Part shown: positions 52,053 to 62,650 of the stretch, piece after piece
Position numbering within the stretch: the stretch's first letter is position 1
How the letters are laid out: the number at the start of each line of letters is the position of its first letter
Assembly: GCA_004764695.1 (NCBI GenBank)
Contig: SMSO01000007.1
Span: 327,501-391,500, forward strand
DNA from: Schizochytrium sp. TIO01
Taxonomy: Eukaryota; Sar; Bigyra; Thraustochytrida; Thraustochytriidae
Length of the DNA stretch: 64,000 nucleotides
Reading direction: 5' to 3'
The notes under the pieces: generated by a model
Told to the model about the DNA's origin: nothing
What the model saw: only the letters and a program-made list of their open reading frames with translations
The model's database searches: none
Program-made: the position numbers and the translations under genes

Positions 52053-55000
52053 CGAGGTAGTCATGCATGTCAGTTATGTGATGCCTTCATTTACGTCCCT
52101 CCTCCTTTAAATCTTTCTTTACCTCTATTCTACTTATAGTTTTTAAGGAAAGCAATTAATAAACTTATCTTATTATTATTATTTTAATTTAAAAAAAAAA
52201 AAAAAAGGCTGGGATAGAAGGGGTTGAAGAAGAGCGAATACCCATTCCACAAATCGAGCATTATGTATTTATGTACCTACGCAGGTATTTTCGCGTTGGA
52301 CTTAAACTTGGAGCCAACGCGAATGCAAGTGATCAGGTCGAGGATAGCTTGAACGTACCTGGACACTCATGACCGCAAGAGCGACCATGAGCGTGCTCAA
52401 AATAAATTCCTCGTTGTTTCAAGTCTCACTGTCTGTTGTTGTTGACAAGATGGCGCAGGTGTGCGCATGCATATATAGCATATCATATCATCATCATCAT
52501 CATCATACACACCGGTTTGCACAGCACGTTCATCGTGTTCTTCGCCAGCCATCCAGAGAAAGAACCGAGGCTTGTGCAATCTATTTCTTAGTCAATCCCA
52601 TTCGCCACTCAGCTCGGAAACACCTGCGTGCGGCTTGAGCGAGTTGGGTTTGTTCGCATGCTTGGAGATGGACCTTCTTCAAGGCTCGAGCCGTCTTTGT
52701 CGATGAATGTGCCGCAACTTCGAACTGCAATTCCTGACGAAACGACATCCATGATAGATATCCACGAACCTCGGCACGTACTCGGCCTCGAGGAAAACGG
52801 TTTGTTTGTCAAAGGCGGCCTGGGCTCGATTCGGCCTCGAAGCGATCCCAATGATCTGAATTGCGCCTCGTGGCCACGTCTTTTGCAGCGGTCCTAAACG
52901 CTTGCAAAGAAAGAAGCCAACTTCTCGTTGGGTTATCTTGGGTTCTTTAGAGAATGCTTCGAGTTTGTTTTGCAGCGAATTCATTCATTCATTCATTCAT
53001 TCATTCGCAGACAACGAACTCGGAAGAACTCGAAGATCGATGGGTTCATCGATTGATTGATTGAGCGGCAGAAGAGCATCATCTTCTTCGCAGAGAGAAA
53101 CTCGAGCTCTTTAAAGGATTTCTGGGCAGAGTTGCCGATTGCGAAGAAAGACAACAGAGTGCATACGGGTCAGCTCAATGTCGCTCTCAATGCTTTTGAT
53201 GTTGATTCTTCTTTGTAAACAGATTGAGAGCCTTTGCTCATCGAGGATGTCGGTTGAGAATAGACGCTTATTTTCAAGGTTTAGATCTTCTTCATTCGAT
53301 GCTCTAAGGACCTCATGGTAGTAAAGTGTTCGAAATACCCTTTTACAAATACTTTAATTAAAAAAATAAAAAAATAAAAAGATTGAAAAAACTCTGGTCT
53401 TGACCAATTGGGAAAAAGGTTCTTTAGAGCATTTTTCAGGCTGAAGAACCTTTTTCTGGTGGACCAATCTTTGGCGGTAGGCAGCGATCGATCTGCATTG
53501 AATGAATCGAGGCTACACGTAGCAGAAGCAGCAACGATCGCCACGCAGGTTGGTTATCCTTCCAAAACCTTTCTTTCTTGCTTGCTTGCTTGCTTTTCTT
53601 CTCGTTGTCCATTCACGGGGGATGAGTGGTGCGGTACAGCACTAAAACAATGAAGCAATAAAAAAAGAAAGTAATTGAAATGAAAGTATAATTCCTATGA
53701 TGTCCAAAAACAATTGTTTATCTGCCTATTGATTTTTATAAATTTGACATGATGAGTGGGAGTTGTTACTTTCGTAGGGGTTCAGCGGGAGTGAAAGGGC
53801 GATTCAGCTGTGACCAGAAATCAGTTGGATCTCTGTAAAAGGTGGCCAGGAAAATGCCTATGGTGCGAGGATTGGTAGCAAAAAGCGGAATCGCATGGGG
53901 AGTGGAAACGGAGAAGAGAACCGTCATCTGTCGTAGACAGACCAACTTAATTAAGTTCAAGGCCATCTCCGTCCAGAAGCGTACTTATGCCAGAGACAAC
54001 TTGCTTGCTTGCTTGTCTGCTTCTTAGTATCGCCATCGCAATCATTATAGTGATCATTGCCATGGTATCTCCATCATGATCGAGACTATCGCTGGTATTG
54101 ATTGATATCGTCGCCGTGGTCGTCTTTATGGTGGTTTACGATAGTCACAATTCCTGCGCCACTCAGTCAGTCGCATACATATATTATATATACTTATCTA
54201 CATACTAGCTCGCTCGAGGTGACTGTGTATGATTTGCTCCACCTTTCGTTTGCTTTTGGTTGGTTTGCGTTTAAGGAAATGGGTGCAAACCTATCTACGC
54301 AGCGGTAGATAGATAGATACCTTTAGATTGTCAAGTTTGGTTTGGTTTTGGTGCTCTTGATCTCGTGTCTGCTTGTTTGTTGAGCGAGGGTTTCGAGGCT
54401 TCCCAGGCTGATCTTGGAACGCCTCTGAGCGAGCACGATGGGTGCTGCAGCACAGCCGGTTTCTTCAGGCGTTGATTATTTGTCGGTGCGTAGCTTCGAG
54501 CCTGCAATGCATCGATCGACTACGTTCAAGGTGCACAATTTCTACGCCGCGGTCGTGTTCATGCATAAGATCGGCAAAAGGTGAAGGCACCTTCATATTC
54601 GTACTCGAGGAGTAGAAAGAAGAAAACCAAGAAAGTCTCATGGCATGGCCACCCTACTAGCTAGAACTGCGCTATAATGTGTTATTGCTGTTGCGTTCAA
54701 GATCACTGAAGAGGCCACTAAATGCCTACGTGCTACCTACTCGAAACCAAGAAGCAAAAGGCAGAGTTTTCCAGCTCCAGGGAAGAATCGTTTCACGATT
54801 GAAGGATCAACGTGTTTTTTAAAAAGCGGATTATGGCTTGAGCAGGCAAAACGGCGCCCGTTCTCTTGCTTTCGCTAACGCTACGCTCAAAATCATCGAC
54901 CTGGATTTTCTACCAACTCACAAGCGAGTTTAGAAACTGAGATGATGGAATGGTAAGAGGGAGTTTTTACTCAAAAGGCGGCCTAGAAAACAAACTATGA

Positions 55001-55214
55001 GACACACCTGCACACACTCACGTTCTTGAAGGCAGCTGTAGATATCAAGCTAAACCGACAATAGGAGACGTTGGCCCTGAGCTAGCTGATTACGGAAGTC
55101 CAATTGGCGGTCCAGAGATATCTGCTTCTCTGATTTACAGGTTATCAGGCTAAGTCGAAGCCATAAGAAGAGGGCGATCGATCACTTGTCGTCCGCAAGC
55201 CAAAAAAGCTTATT
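52053..55214. other. Intergenic with scattered microsatellites
   Basis: No supported gene. (ATC)n near 52485-52506, (ATTC)n at 52979-53007, (CTTG)n near 53576-53594, and (TAGA)n near 54305-54320. Overlapping open frames on both strands at 52.6-53.0 kb show no domain. Confidence 0.4.
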
Positions 55215-55448
55215 ATGGTGGCAGGTTTCAAAAGCTTTAATCCCCGTTTTCAGCAAAAGTTCAAGTCCGCCCTGTCATATCTGGTTGGTGCTGTAGACAA
55301 TAATGATCAGAATAATCATATAAGTATTCTTCGAGGCGCAAACAACGTGGACTGGCAGGGCGAGCGTATAGCCAACTTTCCTGTAAAGACTGCATATCTA
55401 CGTGCGTCCAAGCTCGAAGAAATCGTGGCTTTCGAAAGCCGTCGAAAA
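55215..55448 (+). CDS. Possible first exon of a spliced gene
   Basis: ATG 55215 opens a coding-like frame of 78 codons (M-V-A-G-F-K-S-F-N-P-R-F-Q-Q, later N-V-D-W-Q-G-E-R-I-A-N-F) up to a consensus GTATGT donor at 55449 in phase 0. The frame stays open a further 25 codons to a TGA at 55524 if not spliced. No downstream exon could be identified with confidence, and the protein is not recognised. Confidence 0.3.
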
Positions 55449-57765
55449 GTATGTACTGCTATTAGTACCGAGGTACTTTTTTCACCTTCCCTTTTCTCTG
55501 AGTGCACATTCTCGTTACTGGTTTGATTGATAGTTTTATTTTTTTATTTATTTTTAAGTTTTTTCGAATTAGAAAAAATAAAAAATAAAAATGTAAATGT
55601 TAGAAAAGAAAGAGAAAGAGAGAAAGAGGACGCTTCGAAAATAAATGCACGCTATTCTTTCTTCTAGTAGGAAAGCGAATTCTGAAGTTGGTACTACTAC
55701 CACTTTGTGTAAGGGTTCATTACGGTAAGGTTGCGCCAAGCCCAAACTGCCATTTAAAGTGGCACGGACTAATGAATCAGCGCTTGGTTGAGATGAATTA
55801 AGTTCTTGAAAACCAAAAAAATGCTTGAACTATGCTTAAGAACGAGCACGATAGCGTCTTCAGCTTCATTTAATCAGAATTCACCTCAGGGCGTGCTGCC
55901 AAATCCAAAGTTTTAAGTCGAAACTTGCAAAACGATTGAATGAATCAGCAATATTAAAAAACAATCTCATTGTACAGTGATTGATTGCAATACATCCATC
56001 GAACTGTTAACTGCATAGGGGCTTTTATATCATGGTGTAAGATTCGTTTCGAAATGAAAACAGGAAATCATTATGCTGATCTCGGATTTTACGAGCTAGA
56101 TAGATTTTATAAATGACAGACGTATATTGCGTGAACTTCTTTCCATCCTACAGTCATTCATTCATTTGTTTGGTTTTCCATTTCGCTGAAAAAATAAATT
56201 AGATTCTTAACTTGAGGTAGCTGGCTTCCTCAAATTCATTCCACGACGCCCAAAGAAAAAACTTTCTTGATTGAAGCTATAGGTGGGGGTGTACCTACTT
56301 GCAAGTACAGCTTGAGCTCTTTTGTCAGTGACTGAGCCAGTTTTTTTTTTTAACAAAGGACAATCAGAAAGAAGTCGAGGCGGCCAAATTTAATTTTTAA
56401 TTTAATTAAAAAAAAAGGAAAAGTTTACATTAAAAAAAAAAATTATGTTTGGCGACAGCGACAACTTCTCAATGTTTGTTTATTCATAATTCATGCGAGG
56501 CTTCGGTTCAGAGCATGGTGTTTAGTTTCTTCTCTCTAACTTTAGAATATCAAAGCAAAATTCAAGCTAAAGTAAACAAAATCAACCTATAGACTTCGCC
56601 TTGAAGTTGGAAAGAAAGACTTGCCAACCTTTAGAGTTTTGTAGGTCGTCATGGAGATTAAAAAGTAAATATGGAAAAATTAATCAACTATAAAGCATGT
56701 TTTAACTAAGCTTGGCTCCGGGAAGCAAAATCTATGCGCTGACCTGACCAGGTCTGACGGGGCCGAAGCCAATCCTACTCGAGACTCATAATTTTAAAAG
56801 TCAGAAGCAGCTCGAGCGCACGCCACTCAATATTCCAGAGTACGTTTTATTCTCTTGAACCTCATGAAAAAAACAACCGATTCTTCCTCTTGTGCGTGCG
56901 GCCTTTCCCATCGCTGATCTATCTGTCCACTTGAGCACAGTAGGTAGTAGTACAAAATACAAGTGTCAATCGTTGAAGTAATTTTTATTTAAAGTGAAAA
57001 AATTGGATATATATATAATATGAATAGATAAAGAAAAACTTTTTTGTTGAAGGGTTGAAGTTCTACTACATATAAGTAAAGAGTGGCTTTTAAAAAAGGA
57101 AAAAAATAAGGATTCATCTCGGAATGAAAGGAGCGCGTCTGGGACTGTTGTGATGGTTCTGATGACGATTGAAGCAGACCAGAGTTGGCTGGAAATTCCA
57201 ACATTTCGCCAAAGGACTTTATGATTAAGTTTGAATTAGACTTTTCCACGAATCTCAAAGAAGTGCTACTACAGGCAATTGGCTAGGAAGGAAGGAAAGT
57301 ATTGCTTTTAAAGATTTAAATTTTAATAGAGAAAGAAAGAGAAATGAATCACCTGATATAATGAATAAAAAAAGGAGAAAGAGAGAAATTCTAACTAATT
57401 TGAAAGAATAATTGTAAGTAGACCAGGACGCCTCAGCTGCGAATTATAGTACAGATCACTGGGAGATCCTACTGGCCACTAGAAGTGACTCGGAGCAGGC
57501 CGCAGCGCAGGCATTGCAAGCTCAGCAAATCCAAAACGTGGATCACAGAAAAAAACAAAACCAACAACACGACCACCAAGACAAGGCAAGCATCTATTGC
57601 TTAGATACTTGCTGCTTTGGAAATAGTCTGTGGACAGTATATCGATCGATATTATCTGGCTGCTGCGTTGAGCCGTGGAGACCTGAAAGCAAAACCATAA
57701 ATCCCCGCAACCTGTAGACAGACATCAAAGTCACCTTTGAAGTTTTGAGAAACTAATTTAGCAAA
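55449..57765. other. AT-rich intergenic
   Basis: 2.3 kb, AT-rich, with A- and T-homopolymers near 55540-55600 and 56340-56445. No supported frame. The last 350 bases are less AT-rich and probably include the promoter of CDF-like paralogue 4. Confidence 0.45.
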
Positions 57766-58671
57766 ATGCTTCAACAACAGCCCGAAGCACCGCAGGAAAG
57801 CACGACCTTCGACCGCTCGGAGACACCGACCACTTTCCCGGACTACAAGAATGCCGACGTAGAGGACCCTGTTGACAACAAGGTTACAGATGATCAAATT
57901 AGTCGTACTGACAGTGCTAGGGAGCACCGCCAGAACATGTTCCTTCTCGCAATGGTCTGCATTCTTTTTGGACTCTTTGCCATTGCTCAGATTATTGCTG
58001 CTGTCATCGGTAACAGTCTCTCGCTTCTCGGTGACTCCTCCAGTATGATTATCGATGCCGCTACCTACGGTCTTAACATGGTTGCTGAAGTGTGCAAACG
58101 GCGTGGTATCACCAAATCTACTCGCGTGAAGCTCGAGCTGTTTATTCCCCTCTTCAGTATGGTTGCATTGATTGCCACCAGTATTTACATTATTGAGGAT
58201 GCCGCCGTCACCGTGGCCTCAATCGAAGAAATCAGTGCCGACGAGCAGAACGTAACCAACGATAAGCTTATGCTTATCTTTAGCTGCATCAACCTTGGTA
58301 TTGATGTCTTCAGCGTCTTCTTCTTTGCTCGCGCCAAGGCGTGCTTCGGCTTCAACACTGTGGACATTCTCCTTGACCCCAACAACCTTGATTCTGGAGT
58401 GAAGAAGGAGGGTAACACTAACATGTGCTCTGCATACACGCATGTTATGGCTGATACCATGCGCAGTTCTGCTGTCGTCATTGCAGCTATTGTTTCCATC
58501 AAGGGCAAGGGCGTGAACCCCAACCTTGCGGATGCTTGGGCTGCTATTGCTGTGTCTATTATTATCTTCATTTCAATGATTCCGCTCGGCCGTGGCCTCG
58601 TGCGTAAGTGCTTTGAGCTCCACAAGATCAACGAAGAGAAGAAGGCTGCCGAGGCGATGGACCGTGCCTAA
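57766..58671 (+). CDS. CDF-like six-span cation transporter, paralogue 4 (301 aa)
   Basis: Single exon from ATG 57766 with M-L-Q-Q-Q-P-E-A-P-Q-E-S-T-T-F-D-R, again the shared leader peptide. TM2 is G-D90-S-S-S93-M-I-I-D97 (Ser at the variable metal position, as in paralogue 1) and TM5 is G-N-T-N-M-C-S-A-Y-T-H226-V-M-A-D230. TM6 is A-D-A-W-A-A-I-A-V-S-I-I-I-F and P-L-G-R-G. The lumenal TM3-TM4 loop is longer and more acidic than in paralogues 2 and 3 (E-E-I-S-A-D-E-Q-N). The C-terminal tail is about 25 residues, Glu/Lys-rich, helical, with no folded domain. Coding sequence is C/T-rich at third positions, unlike the AT-rich flanks. Confidence 0.85.
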   Translation: MLQQQPEAPQESTTFDRSETPTTFPDYKNADVEDPVDNKVTDDQISRTDSAREHRQNMFLLAMVCILFGLFAIAQIIAAVIGNSLSLLGDSSSMIIDAATYGLNMVAEVCKRRGITKSTRVKLELFIPLFSMVALIATSIYIIEDAAVTVASIEEISADEQNVTNDKLMLIFSCINLGIDVFSVFFFARAKACFGFNTVDILLDPNNLDSGVKKEGNTNMCSAYTHVMADTMRSSAVVIAAIVSIKGKGVNPNLADAWAAIAVSIIIFISMIPLGRGLVRKCFELHKINEEKKAAEAMDRA

Positions 58672-59155
58672 GAACCAAGTAAATTTAGTCAACCCTAAGC
58701 CAAGAGCGCGCCTGCAGCAGAATGGCGTGCCTATGATGTCCAAGATAATCACTGAGATGAAAATGAATTCTGCCAAACTTCAGTCCCCTTCTTTTCAAGT
58801 TGTACATGTGTGCGCCCCAAGCATTTTAGCGGGAGGTGTTCCCATCCCTTCCCGTTGGCGTATAACGCAAGGTTGTTTACTCAAGGTTTAATTATGGCAG
58901 CCACTTGTTTTTCTTTTCCGTGAATATGACCACACTCCCTCCAACTCACGGATAGTTTTCATAGGTTGAGTGAAACAGACAAAGCTGGTTCTATAATTTG
59001 GTTTATTCTGTCCAGGTCTGAGCTATCGGAATTTGGTTGTGATGAGGACTAAGCGGGGCTTCTTTCTTGAGGTTTTCAGTGTCAGTTTATTATAATTATT
59101 AATGAAGACACGGGGACACATTCTCGCTGGATTTTGGGACATTCAACAAAACGCA
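58672..59155. other. 3' flank of CDF-like paralogue 4
   Basis: Intergenic; no repeat and no supported frame. Confidence 0.4.
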
Positions 59156-59560
59156 TTAGTCATCTACAACTGAAGCAAAATATCTAGCCAGGTAAGCTTT
59201 TTTGCACTGATGAAAGATTATAGGAGCCGTCGTAGCATTTTGTGGAGCTCTACCATGCGGGGAATTCCGGTATAACCTTACTTGAAGAAAAACTCTAAGG
59301 GTGAAGGAGATCATTCTTGATGAAAGTTTGCACATGAGATGTATAGCATATATTGGTCGCAAGGAAATGTGCCTCGTTGCATAAACAGAAACAATCAATT
59401 GGGGAGATCTCATTCGAAACATCAGATCAATCATGAGCAACTTTCTCTCACTTATAATACAGCAAGCATCGCGGTTGCTCTCGAATGACTGGGCGGGCCC
59501 CTTGAAGCTGTTAACATACTTGATGATTGATCCAAATGAGTTTCGGCATCGTACCACCAA
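59156..59560 (-). CDS. Open frame of unknown coding status (up to 134 codons)
   Basis: A minus-strand frame open from about 59560 to TAA at 59156, encoding a basic, Ser/Ile-rich chain ending A-R-Y-F-A-S-V-V-D-D. No ATG lies at its 5' end; the first Met is at about residue 44 (M-I-D-L-M-F-R-M-R). The overlapping frame upstream (D-W-W-Y-D-A-E-T-H) is also coding-like, so a splice or frameshift may occur near 59480. It is convergent with CDF-like paralogue 4. Not recognised. Confidence 0.25.
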   Translation of the reverse strand: MVVRCRNSFGSIIKYVNSFKGPAQSFESNRDACCIISERKLLMIDLMFRMRSPQLIVSVYATRHISLRPIYAIHLMCKLSSRMISFTLRVFLQVRLYRNSPHGRAPQNATTAPIIFHQCKKAYLARYFASVVDD

Positions 59561-60587
59561 TCGGTGCCACCAAACAAATCAAATCACATTAGACATAGGG
59601 CTGCACATTATCATTGCGCGTTCGGGAACTGCTTACTCCATGGCATAGCTTAAGTCCGGGGTGTTTTCTCCCAGCTAATCTGCATATCTCGAAACGTTGA
59701 TTCAGATCTCCTGCTGCTCCTCATCCCCACTCGGGTACCTTATTATCTCCTCGTAGCAGCAGGTAGCGCCCATTATCCACACGTAAGAGTCCAAGTCTTT
59801 GTTTTGGGTACCACTCCTCTACCAAGGTCTTAGGGTCACCATTAGTTCTACTGCTACCTCATGGATAAATGGATAAGAGGTGGCCTCTTTGGATATCAAT
59901 CTGAATTCTTTGACTGAGTGAGTGAGTCTGAAAACAAACCATGGTTTGTTTCCCTCGTTCGTTGTCAACGCAGAGTCTTGACTGGCGATGGCAACGCAGT
60001 TCAGGAAAGCCGCCTTTCTTGTGACGAACTCCAACTCAGCGTGTAGGTAGTAGCGCTTTGACAATAAGCGGCCTCAAAAGGTACGTTGTGCGTATGAACT
60101 GCCAAGTCACTCTGTTAATTCCTGGGACTGAGTATCAGCAGCAGCAGGAGAAGAAGAGGTCGATTGGATTTGTTGTTGCTGTCATCCCATTCCAAACATT
60201 CTGCAGGATCTACAACGTCTCTGCAAATCAATCTTGGTCTCTTGCGCTAGCGAGTGAAGGTTTGGCTTTCTTTGCTTGCCCAACAAATGAGCAGAAGTCA
60301 TACATTCCTCGAGATGATCGACACAGAGAGAGAGAGATCATGGCCGATCGTGAGATCATCGTTCATGGGGTCCAATTGCGCTGTATCCCTCTTCTTCTTC
60401 GTCGTCGTCGTCTTCGTCGTCTTCGCCGCCGCCATGACTAGTTCTTGAAACCGTGGCTAGCGAGACGGGCTGAGTCGTCGCCCCGCGTGCTGAGTGATAG
60501 GATGGACTTTGCAGCGATTGAGTGATGGATTGCAAATAGTCAATGCTCGAGTGGAGCCGTGCGTGTGCAATCTCGCTCTTCGAAAAG

Positions 60588-60632
60588 ATTGATCGATCGA
60601 TCGATCGATCGATCGATTGATTGATTGATTGA
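60588..60632. repeat. (GATC)n-(GATT)n array
   Basis: About seven GATC units followed by four GATT units; the GATC part is self-complementary. Confidence 0.93.
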
Positions 60633-61617
60633 ATGCCCATTTGCGCAATCCCAGGCCAAGTCTTCCCAGAAGCTTGGCTTCGATGGCGCACATAGACTCG
60701 AAGCGTCTTCTAAACAGCGCCACTGCGCTCGCAATGATGCCGTCGTGGAACTCGATCTAAAGCAAATTCGCGAACCGGTTCGCGCAATGGAAAGCGGCGC
60801 TCTCGATTGAGCTTGGCGGTGCCGTGTTCCTTTCGTGCATGTCTTCTTCGCACGTCCTTCAGCCTCGGCTGAAGCAGCAGCAATTACAATTTCGATGGCG
60901 ATGGCGCTTGGCAAATTAATTGGCGCCGTCGAGACGACCGTCAGCTGCAGCAACCAAGAGTGAGTGAGTGAGTGAGTGAGTGAATCATCGAACGAACCAT
61001 CGAACGAACTCGTTCTCTCAGCAGCTGCCAATGCTTGCTTCCTCGACCTCCAAACTAATCGATGAGTTCATTCCACGTTGAGCACGGTCGCGATCTTTGC
61101 TTGCTCCAGACTTCACGGCTCTCCAACCGATATTGGTTTCGTACGCGCAAATGAATGTATGCGTGTCTGTAATTAATCATCCATGCATGCATGCATGGAT
61201 GTACGTATGTATGTGTCTATATGTATCTGTGTATGCATCGACGTCTTCTTCGCCAATTCGCACATCACATCACATCCTTTAGACGTGTCATTGCGCATTT
61301 CGAGCGTTGGTAATCGATCGCTTCAATTCACATCACATCACTCATTGAGAGACCTAAATCTCAGAAGAACTACCAAACCACCTCAGAGATCATGAATGGG
61401 GCTTTCTTTCGTAAGGCCGCCTGCCCTCAGGTTCTTTTTCTTTCTCTTCGCCTCGAGTCGGCTCTGTCTTCCTGCCTGTCTGTCGAGGCCCGCGACGCTG
61501 CTGCCGCCGCCGTCGATGGCAACAACGGCCTCGATCGCGTTTTGTCCATCTCCGCCGTCGATGATCCCAGAAATCTGTATCGATCGATCATCGCTCAATC
61601 CTCTTTTCTCAAGTTCT

Positions 61618-61648
<31 letters not shown>

Positions 61649-62579
61649 TTAAAAATTAAAAAAGAAAAAGAGTATTTTTTACATCCATTCAATCAGCCGT
61701 CGGGTGCCTATGGTTTACAGTAGGTGGGGCTAGCAGAGGCGCAATCTAAAGCGCACTAAAGAGGGCGAAGAGGAAACTGAAAAGAGAATTGGAAGGAATA
61801 AAGTGCGACGTCGTTATGGAATGTGCCTTTTTTTTTCTCTTTTTTTCCCCTCCTTTCTCTCAGATTTGGGTCGATTGATTGATTGATTGATTGATTGTTG
61901 ACTCATTTAATATCACCTGTTTTCAGAAATGAATGATGTCTGCGCGGATTGGGACTTACTTCTCAAGCGTAGCTCCATCCGTCGGTGTCCTCTCCTTTCC
62001 TTTGCGGCGTCTCGAGTCCTCCTTCGAGGAGAGGGCTCTCTCTCTCTCTCTCTCTTTCTGTCGCACGGATCGAGAGGAAAGAAGCTAGTTAGTTAGTTGG
62101 CGCCAATGATGTTCTTTCTCCGCAGAGAAAAGGGGAGTTTATAAGAAGAAAGGAACAATATATGTGCACAGTTTAATAAACTTATTAAACAGTACTCTGC
62201 GAAGAACCAAAAACAAAGAAAGAAAGAGAGAACATCGTTTCTTCGTCGAACACGAACGAAGCAAGTCAGTCGCCAATCGAAAACAGGCCGCGGCCGCGTC
62301 CCTGCCCTCGCATCGCATCGCATCGCAGCGAGTGCTGGCCTTATGCGATGGTGTTCAACCAGTCAACCAAAGAAACACAAAGCAGTCATCGAATGAACAA
62401 ATAGACGTACTTAGGGTGGGCTGCTGCTGCTGCTGGGGCGCCACGTTGGTTGGTGCCTCTTAATCTGTCGCGCCTCCTCTCAGTTCGATTGTTTGTTTAT
62501 TGATTCACTGATTTATTGGTTTTACTTTTTTGTTCATTCGGACGATCGATTTGTTTCTTTGATTTGTTTCTTAAATTGA

Positions 62580-62650
62580 TTGATTGAATGAATGAATGAA
62601 TGAATGAATGAATGAATGAATGAATGAATAAATAAATAAATAAATAAATG
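62580..62650. repeat. (AATG)n-(AATA)n compound microsatellite
   Basis: About eleven AATG units followed by about five AATA units. Confidence 0.95.

Noticed and set aside
51836-52139. Repeat-protein ORFs rich in L-F-V-C
   Set aside because: They are direct translation of the (TTTG)n microsatellite; every frame of that array is open.
52484-52510. Poly-His segment in an open frame
   Set aside because: It is produced by a (CAT)n microsatellite and the surrounding frame has no coding character.
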